Shown: one piece after another, positions 55,342 through 63,585 of the stretch
How positions within the stretch are numbered: the stretch's first letter is position 1
Layout: each line of letters starts with the position of its first letter
From: Bowmanella sp. JS7-9
Lineage (GTDB): Bacteria; Pseudomonadota; Gammaproteobacteria; Enterobacterales; Alteromonadaceae
Length of the DNA: 64,000 nucleotides
Assembly: GCF_004329715.1 (NCBI RefSeq)
Contig: NZ_JXSY01000021.1
Location: 1 to 64,000, forward strand
Direction: 5' to 3'
Notes under the pieces: model-generated
The model's input: the letters and a program-made list of their open reading frames with translations, nothing else
Database searches by the model: none
Told to the model about the DNA's origin: nothing
Translations under genes and position numbers: made by a program

Positions 55342-56708
55342 ATAACCCGCGAGAAGCGTTGCAGTTTGGCGTGGCGTTGCAGGTAGGCATCGAAATGCAT
55401 GCACACGTTGCGCACCAGCAAACGCCCGCGAGGGAAGATTTCAATGCGATTCTCTGACAGGCTTAACAGCCCATCCGCAGCGAAGTCGTGCAGTTGGGTA
55501 AGCTCATCGGCAAAGTAATCGGCAAACACAATGGCAAACTGCCGCTCAATTTCGCGCACATCCAGCGAGAAATTACACATTAACTGGCTGATGACCCGTG
55601 CCCGCAACATGTCGTCGGCGCTCAGTGCGATACCTTTGTGCAACGCGTGTCCAATACAGTCAATGGCTTCGTAATAATCCGCCATCTCTTTGTGGTTCTG
55701 ACTAAGACTGCCGCCAATCTGGCTAATGGCAGATACGCCAAGGCCAAGCAAATCGCAATTAAATGTGGTGGTGTAGCCCTGAAAATTGCGGTTCAGGCGG
55801 CCTTCGCGCTGGGCGATTGCCAGTTCATCGTTTGGCTTGGCGAAATGATCCATGCCGATAAATTGATAACCCGCGTCACACAGGGTTTCGATGGCCTGAC
55901 GCATCAGGGCGAATTTGGCATTGATATCCGGTAACCACTCATCCTTGATCTTACGTTGCGCGGCAAAGCGTTGTGGCATATGGGCGTAACTAAATAGCGA
56001 GATTCGATCCGGATCCATCGCAAGCACGTCTTGCAGGGTTTGCGCGAATCGCTCTGGTGTTTGATGAGGCAAACCATAGACCAGATCGAGATTAACCGAG
56101 CGCATACCTGCCTGACGGGCACTGCCAACAAGTCGGGCGATAAACGCGGTATCCTGCAAGCGGTTGATGGCCTCCTGTACGACGCTATTCGTGTCCTGTA
56201 CACCGATACTGATTCGATTAAAGCCATGGGCCGCTAATTGTGTGGGATAGTCTTCTGGTACGCGGCGCGGATCGACCTCGATGCTGATTTCTGCATCGGC
56301 GGCAAAATCAAAATAATCCCGCAGACTATCCATCAGGCGCTGCATCTGTTTTTGTGACAAAAAGCTCGGTGTACCACCGCCTAAATGCAACTGACGCACT
56401 TTATAGGCACCAAAAAAGCGGCTGCGATTTTGCATTTCGCGCTGCAATGCATCCAGGTACTCATCCGCTTTGTGGCTGTGCCGCGTAACCACTTTATTGC
56501 AGCCGCAGTAGTAGCAAAGGCTGTGACAAAACGGGATATGCACATACAACGACAGATCGCGATTGGGTGACGATTGTAACGCGTGTAACCAATCCTGCTG
56601 ATAGAAGCCGTCATGAAATTCCAACGCGGTTGGATACGAGGTATATCGTGGTCCCTGGGTATTGTATTTATTTAATAACGTCGGGTCGAAATACTCTTTG
56701 GCTGGCAT
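55338..56708 (-). CDS. hemN: Oxygen-independent coproporphyrinogen III dehydrogenase
   Basis: Radical SAM enzyme of haem synthesis used when oxygen is low. 456 residues. The [4Fe-4S] cluster site is CHSLCYYCGC (C61, C65, C68, plus the typical C70), following RYTSYPTALEF, and GGGTPSFL and FIGMDHFAKP(NDEL) blocks follow. Full length, ends FSRVI as in E. coli. The start agrees with the family. A degenerate FNR-like site lies upstream but is not convincing. Confidence 0.96.
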   Translation of the reverse strand: MPAKEYFDPTLLNKYNTQGPRYTSYPTALEFHDGFYQQDWLHALQSSPNRDLSLYVHIPFCHSLCYYCGCNKVVTRHSHKADEYLDALQREMQNRSRFFGAYKVRQLHLGGGTPSFLSQKQMQRLMDSLRDYFDFAADAEISIEVDPRRVPEDYPTQLAAHGFNRISIGVQDTNSVVQEAINRLQDTAFIARLVGSARQAGMRSVNLDLVYGLPHQTPERFAQTLQDVLAMDPDRISLFSYAHMPQRFAAQRKIKDEWLPDINAKFALMRQAIETLCDAGYQFIGMDHFAKPNDELAIAQREGRLNRNFQGYTTTFNCDLLGLGVSAISQIGGSLSQNHKEMADYYEAIDCIGHALHKGIALSADDMLRARVISQLMCNFSLDVREIERQFAIVFADYFADELTQLHDFAADGLLSLSENRIEIFPRGRLLVRNVCMHFDAYLQRHAKLQRFSRVI

Positions 56709-56773
56709 GGCGTTGTCATATTGAGGTTCATAATGCCAGTGAGTGTAATCAAGGGATAAAAAACCGTATTGAT

Positions 56774-56793
56774 CCGGCGCAATAAAGCGCCGG
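56774..56793 (-). repeat. GC-rich inverted repeat between hemN and the AGE gene
   Basis: CCGGCGC (56774-56780) pairs with GCGCCGG (56787-56793) around AATAAA. On the minus strand it lies 20 bases behind the AGE epimerase stop; a run of six T comes only about 12 bases later, so terminator function is possible but not ideal. Confidence 0.55.
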
Positions 56794-56813
56794 TCTTTAA
56801 TAATCTGCGCTCG

Positions 56814-57974
56814 CTAGTTGGCGTTGTTGCAATACAGGGTTGCTTCGACGGCTGCAAGCATCAGGTGGTACAGAATGCTGGCAGGGGCGCTGTCATTGGC
56901 CACCCGATTGTGACTGTCCAGTTGATCGAAAAATAACCCCTGATTAGCAGGCTCGATAAAATAGCGGAATAACAAGGCAATGGCTTCGGCCGCATGTTGC
57001 TCTGCACCGGCAACACCAAATTCGGCCTGAGCCAGATAGGCTTTAATCATTTCAATCACCGGCCAGTTTCGTTTGGTCGGCTTGGTGATCTCACCGCTGA
57101 GGCTTACTTCATCAAAAATCAGGCCTGACTGCGCATCTAGCCCGTAGTGTAAGCCGTGCTCAATCAGTTGTTCGCAGTAATGGCCGGTTTCTGTACCTGT
57201 ATGGCGCTGATAACGACGGAGTAACCAGACCCATTCAAACATATGTCCCGGTTCGATTAACTGGCCCTTACCATCAGGCGCAGGAGTCCAGTGGTGGTCA
57301 AAAAACTCTAACAGCACGCCATGCTGTTTATCGAAAAAAACCTGCTCGAATAACGCGAACATTTGGCGGGCGTAATCCAGATAACGCGCCTGATTGGTGG
57401 CCTCATACAATGCCAGAAAGGTTTCAAACAAGTGCATATGCGGATTCTGGCGCCGCACATCAGCGATATAGTTGCCTTCCAGCCAGCCTAAGCCCGGGCC
57501 TTTGAGCTGCGAGTCCAGATAATTCAGTATCCCATCGGCCTGCTGTAGCGCGTCTTGCTGAGCGAACACTTTATAGCGATAGGTAGCGGCAAAAATATGA
57601 AAGGCACAATCATACAAATCCAGTTTGCCATCGACCAACTGGTTTTCACCTGTGAGCACGTGGGCGTACCCAACCGGGGTGTCCGGATTGCGACCATGGG
57701 TGTTTAAATAGTCGTGCAGGCCTTCAACCAGCTTTTCGCCGGTGGCGCGATCCAGCCAGCCCATTTCTACGGCGGCGCTGTAGGCATAAATTTGCCGGGC
57801 ATGGACCCGGACCCGCCGATTGTCCTGCAGATTTGGCGTGGCCTGTACCGTCAATCGCTCGACGCTGCCGCCATCGTTTAATTGCCCGTGTTTTACCCAC
57901 AATGGCAGGGCCTGATGTTGGAGCCAATCAGCAAATCGCTGCGCTTGGTTGAGTAAATCGGGGTTTACGGCCAT
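56814..57974 (-). CDS. AGE family sugar epimerase/isomerase
   Basis: 386 residues, an (alpha/alpha)6 barrel of the N-acylglucosamine 2-epimerase/mannose isomerase group. Marks: RVRVHARQIYAYSAAVEMGW near the start, NPHMHLFETFLALYEAT, EPGHMFEWVWLLRRY, and the central histidines that act as acid and base. The substrate could be mannose, a glucose-fructose type sugar or cellobiose; not decidable. The gene neighbour, a YghZ-like aldo/keto reductase, is divergent. Confidence 0.87.
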   Translation of the reverse strand: MAVNPDLLNQAQRFADWLQHQALPLWVKHGQLNDGGSVERLTVQATPNLQDNRRVRVHARQIYAYSAAVEMGWLDRATGEKLVEGLHDYLNTHGRNPDTPVGYAHVLTGENQLVDGKLDLYDCAFHIFAATYRYKVFAQQDALQQADGILNYLDSQLKGPGLGWLEGNYIADVRRQNPHMHLFETFLALYEATNQARYLDYARQMFALFEQVFFDKQHGVLLEFFDHHWTPAPDGKGQLIEPGHMFEWVWLLRRYQRHTGTETGHYCEQLIEHGLHYGLDAQSGLIFDEVSLSGEITKPTKRNWPVIEMIKAYLAQAEFGVAGAEQHAAEAIALLFRYFIEPANQGLFFDQLDSHNRVANDSAPASILYHLMLAAVEATLYCNNAN

Positions 57975-58145
57975 GTACTGCTATCCATTTGGAATTTGAT
58001 TTCCGAGCGATTTTGCAAAAATCTGCTGAATTTTGCCAGTGCTAAACAGCATCGACGCTTACACACGAATTCATTTAATACTTGCCTGATCCGAAGGATG
58101 AATTTGGTTATGCTAGTGGAAACCGAATTGCTATCAGAGAAAATT

Positions 58146-59141
58146 ATGAGCTATCAGGCCGCCACCAACCGCTATCAGGACATGGTGTATAAACGATGTG
58201 GAAACAGCGGGTTAAAGTTACCCTTCGTCTCATTGGGGTTGTGGCATAACTTTGGTGATACCGCTCCGTTCGATACTGCTAGGGATATGCTGCTGCGTTC
58301 CTTTGATTTAGGCATCACGCATTTTGATTTGGCGAATAATTACGGGCCATCACCGGGCAGTGCAGAGACTAATTTCGGCAAGGTATTACACAGCGACCTG
58401 CGGCAGCATCGGGACGAACTGATTATCTCCACTAAGGCTGGCTACCACATGTGGGATGGTCCCTACGGAGAATGGGGATCTCGCAAGTACCTAATCAGTA
58501 GTCTGGATCAAAGTCTGAAGCGCATGCAACTGGACTATGTGGATGTGTTTTATTCACATCGACCCGATCCACACACTCCGCTGGAAGAAACCATGGGTGC
58601 ACTGGACAGTGTGGTACGTGCCGGTAAAGCGTTGTATGTAGGACTGTCTAATTACAATGCGGCAGAGACCCGGCGTGCCGCGGCTATCCTCAAAGATCTG
58701 GGCACACCTTGTGTGTTGCATCAACCGCGCTATTCGATGTTCGATCGTTGGACAGAAGAGGATAATCTGCATGTGGAGCTGGGGAACCTCGGCATTGGCT
58801 GCATTCCCTATTCACCACTGGCACAAGGGTTACTCACCAATAAATATTTGCAGGGTATCCCATCTGACTCGCGCGCCGCGGATGGCAACAACCCGTTTTT
58901 AAATGCAGAGCAGGTCAGTGCTGACAAAATCGCCAAAGTACAGGCACTTAATGCCATCGCCCAGCGACGTGGCCAAACCATGGCGCAATTGGCAATCTGC
59001 TGGTTGCATCGTCAGGCATCCGTGTGTTCGGTGATAATTGGTGCGAGCAAAGTTGCGCAGATTGAGGATATCGTAGCGGCGCAAAGCCATCTGAATCTGA
59101 CAGAAGGTGAAATAAAAGAAATTGAATACATACTCGGGTAA
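58146..59141 (+). CDS. yghZ: Aldo/keto reductase, YghZ/Gpr type
   Basis: 331 residues from the ATG at 58146 (a longer frame back to 57996 lacks family match). It has the Kv-beta-like reductase core: GLWHNFGDTAPFDTARDML, FDLANNYG with the active-site D and Y, TKAGYHMWDGPYGEWGSRKY, and YSHRPDPHTPLEETM. E. coli YghZ reduces L-glyceraldehyde 3-phosphate and methylglyoxal. Length and motifs agree. Confidence 0.9.
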   Translation: MSYQAATNRYQDMVYKRCGNSGLKLPFVSLGLWHNFGDTAPFDTARDMLLRSFDLGITHFDLANNYGPSPGSAETNFGKVLHSDLRQHRDELIISTKAGYHMWDGPYGEWGSRKYLISSLDQSLKRMQLDYVDVFYSHRPDPHTPLEETMGALDSVVRAGKALYVGLSNYNAAETRRAAAILKDLGTPCVLHQPRYSMFDRWTEEDNLHVELGNLGIGCIPYSPLAQGLLTNKYLQGIPSDSRAADGNNPFLNAEQVSADKIAKVQALNAIAQRRGQTMAQLAICWLHRQASVCSVIIGASKVAQIEDIVAAQSHLNLTEGEIKEIEYILG

Positions 59142-59158
59142 ATAAGACCATTGTTTAC

Positions 59159-59196
59159 AGTCAAGGTGGTTTAGTTTTTGAACGGCCTTGACTTTG
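59159..59196 (+). terminator. Probable intrinsic terminator of the aldo/keto reductase gene
   Basis: AGTCAAGG (59159-59166) and CCTTGACT (59186-59193) form eight perfect pairs, extended inside by GTTT/GAAC. Only a short T-rich tail (TTGTT) follows. Confidence 0.65.
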
Positions 59197-59263
59197 TTGC
59201 AGTCCTGTCCTCACTATGGGTTATCGTGACGATGGTTTGTCACATTTCGGACAAGGAAGCAAC

Positions 59264-59911
59264 ATGGCTTATCTCGAGCTGAAGAACGCCCATCGTCGTG
59301 TCAGGGATACATTCCCTGACACCCTCAATCTACGAATCCACCGAGCACTAAGCTGGTTTAACCATGCTGAGCAAATGACGGATTTGGACAGCCGTTTTAT
59401 ATTTTACTGGATTGCGTTTAATGCCGCCTATGCCCAGAACATCTCCGATGCATCGGAGTCAGAGTCCAAACAGTATAACGATTTCTTTGTGATGCTCTGC
59501 TCACTGGATAAAGATCAACACATCTACACTTCTTTGTGGGAAACCTTCCCTCAGGCAATCCGGGTGTTGCTAAATAATAAATATATCTTTCAGCCGTTCT
59601 GGGATTTTCAGAATGGTCAGATTAGCCAGGATGCCTTTCTGACTAAGTTCTCTCGAGCAAATCAAACGGCGATTCAGGCATTAAGTGCAAAAAAAGACGA
59701 CAAAGTATTAGGGGTGGTCTTTTCCCGTCTGTATACCTTGCGTAATCAAATCGTACATGGCGGTGCCACCTGGAACAGCAAGATAAACCGCCATCAGTTG
59801 CGCGATGGCTGTGCGATACTGGCGCAAATGATCCCGATTATTATTCGTATCATGCTGGCCAATCCACACAGCGATTGGGGTAATAGCAATTATCCGGTGA
59901 TTACACCTTAA
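59264..59911 (+). CDS. HEPN-domain protein (Apea-like)
   Basis: 215 residues from the ATG at 59264, preceded by AAGGAAG. All-helical. Near the end LYTLRNQIVHGGATW contains the RX4H motif (R160, H165) of HEPN RNases, and IFYWIAFNAAYAQN is the conserved first helix of the Apea-like branch. HEPN proteins cut RNA in toxin-antitoxin and defence systems, but no antitoxin (MNT) or helicase partner is adjacent. The final 11 bases overlap the convergent acyltransferase gene. Confidence 0.8.
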   Translation: MAYLELKNAHRRVRDTFPDTLNLRIHRALSWFNHAEQMTDLDSRFIFYWIAFNAAYAQNISDASESESKQYNDFFVMLCSLDKDQHIYTSLWETFPQAIRVLLNNKYIFQPFWDFQNGQISQDAFLTKFSRANQTAIQALSAKKDDKVLGVVFSRLYTLRNQIVHGGATWNSKINRHQLRDGCAILAQMIPIIIRIMLANPHSDWGNSNYPVITP

Positions 59912-61100
59912 GGAAAATTCTGCGTTGGTAGAGGATGTGCATGGCCACGTAGCACAGGGCGCAAAAGCACATAGCATAAGCCAGCGAGCCGGGCTTATCC
60001 CCAAAAAGAGGTTGGAATAAAGACTGATATAACCAATTGCCGGCGCTAGTGTCGGCCACTGGCAGCATCATCAGCAGCCGGGCAAGGATGGCCGAAAACA
60101 TATAAAACGCGATGGCGTTGACGCCGAATACCACAAATGGCGCGCTCCACTGTGTCCAGCCTTGTATATCCAACATCCATAGCAATGCCGCCAGTAACAC
60201 ACAGGCCATGCCAGTGGTTAACAACACATAGCTGGATGTCCATAGTGCCTTGTTTATCGGTAGGGACAGATCCCACACATAAGCCAATGCGATTAACACC
60301 AGCCCCACGCCTAACAAGCGCATGGCTTTTTGCTGCAAAGTCCATTGAGTGGCGAGTAATGCGCGGCCGCACATTACGCCGCTTAGCGCGCTGGCCATCG
60401 CGGGTAGCGTGCTGAGTAATCCTTCCGGATCAAACGGGTATGGAGTGGCCTGACGGTAATATACATGCTCTGCACCGAAAACCTGCGCATCCACATAGGC
60501 TACCAGGCTATTGCCATGGGCTAACATGCCCTGCGTCATATTGCCATCCGGCAGAGGGTAGGGGACAAATACCAGTAGTAACCAATAGCCAATCAACAGG
60601 CTCAGCATCCAGACCAGCTGGCCCTTCAAGCGCCAGTGATAAACAATGATGGTGGTTAATAAAAAGACAACGCCTAGGCGTTGTAGCACACCGGGGAGGC
60701 GAATTTGCAGCAAACGTTGGTCAATCCAGCTGTAGTCCGCTGCGCGAAAGTTATAAAAGAACAGCGCTAAAAATAACCCCAGACCGATGAGTTTAAGACT
60801 GCGGATTAAGCTCGCGCTAAACACTTCAGCAAACCTTGTGCCTTGCGCTTGCAAACGCTGGGTTACGATGGCGATGGAGACGCCCATGATAAACACGAAA
60901 AACGGGAAAATGAGATCCGTTGGCGTCCAGCCATGCCAATTTGCATGCAGCAACGGCGCATAAACGTGTGACCAGCTACCAGGATTATTGACCAGCACCA
61001 TGGCGGTAATGGTTAAGCCGCGGAAAACATCTAGTGCCAGCAGCCGATTGGCTGGCATGCCGGTTAAAATACTCTGTGTGTATTGCCTGAACATTTTCAC
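59901..61100 (-). CDS. NagX-like (HGSNAT/DUF5009) membrane acyltransferase
   Basis: 399 residues with about 11 membrane helices and the family start RLLALDVFRGLTITAMVLVNNPG, then HGWTPTDLIFPFFVFIMGVS. Related to heparan-alpha-glucosaminide N-acetyltransferase and to NagX of marine bacteria, where it is linked to N-acetylglucosamine use. Here no nag genes are next to it, so the sugar link is by family only. No clear terminator. Confidence 0.85.
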   Translation of the reverse strand: MKMFRQYTQSILTGMPANRLLALDVFRGLTITAMVLVNNPGSWSHVYAPLLHANWHGWTPTDLIFPFFVFIMGVSIAIVTQRLQAQGTRFAEVFSASLIRSLKLIGLGLFLALFFYNFRAADYSWIDQRLLQIRLPGVLQRLGVVFLLTTIIVYHWRLKGQLVWMLSLLIGYWLLLVFVPYPLPDGNMTQGMLAHGNSLVAYVDAQVFGAEHVYYRQATPYPFDPEGLLSTLPAMASALSGVMCGRALLATQWTLQQKAMRLLGVGLVLIALAYVWDLSLPINKALWTSSYVLLTTGMACVLLAALLWMLDIQGWTQWSAPFVVFGVNAIAFYMFSAILARLLMMLPVADTSAGNWLYQSLFQPLFGDKPGSLAYAMCFCALCYVAMHILYQRRIFLKV

Positions 61101-61205
61101 TGCCTGTCCTGATTATGCGGCCAACAGCCTACCGATTGTCCGCTGGACAAAGCGAGCAAAAATACTGCTATTTATCTTAGAAATCAGGTGATTAATGGCA
61201 GACGA

Positions 61206-61685
61206 CTACTTCCAGCCCAGTTGCTCAGCAAACTCAGCGTCCAGATCTTTGGCAAAATCCTTGGCGCGGATGGCTACCCGTTCGAGCTTTTTGTCTTCTT
61301 CACTGTCAGGCACCCATGGCGGGACTTCACTTGGGTAACCACCTTCATCCAGCGCCATAAAGGTAATAAAGCAGCGATTGGTGACATGCTCGCTAGGGGA
61401 CTTGGGATCAGTTGCTTTGACCGACACATAGATATGCATGCTGGTGCGACCGGTATGCACAATCCGTGCTTTGACGGTAACCATTTGCCCAACCAGAATT
61501 GGCCGTATAAACCGAATCGCGTTGGCGGACACAGTCACACAATAGCGTCGACTCCACTGCGCAGCGCAGGCGTAGGAGGCCTGATCGATCCATTTCATCA
61601 CCATACCGCCGTGTACCTTGCCGCCAAAATTGACGTCGGTGGGTTCGGCTAAAAAGCGAAATTCTACCCGGTTGTTGGTTTGCAT
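61206..61685 (-). CDS. Acyl-CoA thioesterase, hotdog fold
   Basis: 159 residues of the YciA/BACH acyl-CoA thioesterase group: VEFRFLAEPTDVNFGGKVHGG with the acid-rich loop and catalytic N/D, MVMKWIDQASYACA, then IRFIRPILVGQMVTVKARIV. Splits acyl-CoA into CoA and fatty acid. Chain length is not assignable. Start at ATG 61685; no good ribosome-binding site seen. Confidence 0.9.
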   Translation of the reverse strand: MQTNNRVEFRFLAEPTDVNFGGKVHGGMVMKWIDQASYACAAQWSRRYCVTVSANAIRFIRPILVGQMVTVKARIVHTGRTSMHIYVSVKATDPKSPSEHVTNRCFITFMALDEGGYPSEVPPWVPDSEEDKKLERVAIRAKDFAKDLDAEFAEQLGWK

Positions 61686-61747
61686 TGTGACTCAGTCCAT
61701 GCAGTTTATTGCCTTGAATACTAGTGCAGAAGGCTGGAACAAGCTAA

Positions 61748-62206
61748 CTAAATCAATAACTTGGACATAAAAACGCTATTTGGATCCGGTTTGTATTGGG
61801 CAAATGGTGCGCACTCGCTAAACCCCATGCGCAAATAAAAACGCCGTGCCGGGGCGAAAAATGCCATGCTGCCGGTTTCCAGCCACAACGCACGAATGCC
61901 TGCATCTCTGGCATGTTGTTCGAGAACGGCAAGTAAACTGGCGCTAAGCCCCATGCCGCGCCATTGTGGTGCGACGCGCATGGACTTGATTTCACCGTCG
62001 CTGTGACCCAGTCGCTTCAGGGCGATACAGCCGGCTATCTGGTTTTCAGACCGTGCGGACCAGAACTTAATGTCAGGCTGACGCAAGGCATCAAGATCCA
62101 AAGCATGTTTACTTTCCGGGGGAGAGGTTGCGCGCATGTCGGCCAGATGGGCCTGTAAAAAGTCGGCAATATCCTCTGTGCATAAATCATCCAGTTTGAT
62201 ATGCAT
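61748..62206 (-). CDS. GNAT acetyltransferase
   Basis: 152 residues from the ATG at 62206, with GGGAG six bases upstream. The acetyl-CoA-binding motif A reads SMRVAPQWRGMGLSASLLAV (Q/RxxGxG), followed by ALWLETGSMAFFAPARRFYL. Substrate unknown. It faces mscS in the same direction with that gene's terminator between them, so it has its own promoter. Confidence 0.87.
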   Translation of the reverse strand: MHIKLDDLCTEDIADFLQAHLADMRATSPPESKHALDLDALRQPDIKFWSARSENQIAGCIALKRLGHSDGEIKSMRVAPQWRGMGLSASLLAVLEQHARDAGIRALWLETGSMAFFAPARRFYLRMGFSECAPFAQYKPDPNSVFMSKLLI

Positions 62207-62261
62207 GGTGTACTCCCATGAGTGAAAAACAACTATAAGCAAAAGCTATACCTGCGTGGCA

Positions 62262-62289
62262 ATAAAAAAGCCGGCAAATGCCGGCTTTT
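62262..62289 (-). terminator. Intrinsic terminator of mscS
   Basis: AAAAGCCGGC/GCCGGCTTTT with AAAT loop, ten pairs; on the minus strand a T-run follows. It lies 15 bases behind the mscS stop codon. Confidence 0.92.
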
Positions 62290-62304
62290 ATCTGCAGTAA
62301 ATGC

Positions 62305-63123
62305 TTATTCTGGCTTGTGCACATGTACATCCATTTGTGGGAAGGGGATAACAATGCCTTCTTCATCAAAACGCAGTTTAACTTTTTCCTGCATATCCCA
62401 GAAAACAGCCCAGTAATCGGGGGAATTCACCCAGGGACGACACACAAAGTTAACGCTGGAGTCTGCCAGTGCAGCGACTGCCACGACCGGGGCTGGATCT
62501 TTCAGGATGCGTTCATCGGCGCCCATCATCTCTTCCAAAATGGCTTTGGCTTTGCGTAAGTCACTGTCATAACTGATGCCGAAGGTCATATCCACCCGGC
62601 GCGTCGGCTTCGCGGAGTAATTGGTAATATTGCCACCATAGATACTGCCATTGGGCACAATCACCGACTTGTTGTCACCGGTCTTGATTTGGGTGGTAAA
62701 GATACTGATCCCTTCGACCACCCCGGTTGCGCCGCCGGCTTCAATGAAATCTCCCGCACGGAATGGCTTAAACACCAGCAGCATCACGCCGGCAGCGAAG
62801 TTCTGCAGTGAACCTTGCAATGACAAACCAATTGCCAAACCAGCCGCACCCAATAACGCCACCAGAGAGGTGGTATCGACGCCCAACTCATTTAACGAGG
62901 CGACGATCACAAACAGCATCAACACCGAATTGGCGATGGCTTTAATAAAGCTCACCAGCATGGTGTCGTATTTGGCTTTTTCCAACAGCGTGCCAAGCAC
63001 TCTGATCAGCACACCCACAACAATTTTACCGACGATATAAATCAGCAATGCCATGCCGATATTGATGGCCCACGGAATGATGTAGGTATCCATCATTTCC
63101 TGCATATTGATATTTTCTAACAT
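62305..63123 (-). CDS. mscS: Small-conductance mechanosensitive channel
   Basis: 272 residues from the ATG at 63123, preceded by GGAG. Three membrane helices, the third being the pore helix GAAGLAIGLSLQGSLQNFAAG; then the beta domain with FKPFRAGDFIEAGGATGVVE and NGSIYGGNITNYS; the C-terminus ends in IPFPQMDVHVHKPE. Very close to E. coli MscS (286 residues). It stands divergent to epd; in E. coli the mscS gene lies downstream of the epd-pgk-fbaA operon. Confidence 0.96.
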   Translation of the reverse strand: MLENINMQEMMDTYIIPWAINIGMALLIYIVGKIVVGVLIRVLGTLLEKAKYDTMLVSFIKAIANSVLMLFVIVASLNELGVDTTSLVALLGAAGLAIGLSLQGSLQNFAAGVMLLVFKPFRAGDFIEAGGATGVVEGISIFTTQIKTGDNKSVIVPNGSIYGGNITNYSAKPTRRVDMTFGISYDSDLRKAKAILEEMMGADERILKDPAPVVAVAALADSSVNFVCRPWVNSPDYWAVFWDMQEKVKLRFDEEGIVIPFPQMDVHVHKPE

Positions 63124-63585
63124 GATGATTGGCTCCTGATTGTGATTATGAATTCCGTCTACAACGGCGTTGCGGAACTTGGTGATGCCCACTATCGCGC
63201 AAAAAAGCAACAGTGAAAACTACTAATTGTCTGATGCAGTGAGGATTTTTTAACCCGGGCTGCACTGCCATGGTGCCCATTGCCCGAAGTTGGGTCGCGC
63301 GATGTTTATTATCTCATGCATAGAAATATAACACATTGAAAAATATGATTTTTATTCTTGGTGTCAATCTTGCTGTAGTTATCAGGCAACGTCCCATGTC
63401 GTTGCTGTTTGTTAACCCGAACTGCTGTCATGCCGTTTCCATCCGGGCTGACCGCCTTACGCCGTGCCGCTCTGCCACTGGGGCTGCACGGCTTTTTTTC
63501 ACCCATTAATCTCGGTGTTTGGCTTGCCGAACGGGGCGACAAACGGCAGAATAGCCGCTCAAAAATACGCCTTACAGGCTGAGCC
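63124..63585. other. Long mscS-epd intergenic region
   Basis: 462 bases without a supported gene. It holds an AT-rich stretch (63305-63360) that may contain promoters, a 6-bp hairpin (63386-63391 with 63400-63405), a 50-codon frame from 63430 that shares the epd frame but lacks a ribosome-binding site, and a strong intrinsic terminator (63461-63499) on the epd side. This looks like a regulated leader RNA. Confidence 0.65.
63461..63499 (+). terminator. Intrinsic terminator in the epd leader (attenuator candidate)
   Basis: GCCGTGC (63461-63467) pairs with GCACGGC (63486-63492), seven perfect GC-rich pairs, then seven T. The 18-base loop can form further pairs. It lies 87 bases upstream of the epd start and points into epd; no plus-strand gene ends before it. 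Confidence 0.78.

Noticed and set aside
56739-56752. FNR/Anr box upstream of hemN
   Set aside because: One half (TTGAT) is perfect but the other matches only three of five bases, and the site is too close to the start codon for activation.
63430-63582. 50-codon plus-strand frame in front of epd
   Set aside because: No ribosome-binding site, and the terminator hairpin lies inside it; kept only as part of the leader finding.
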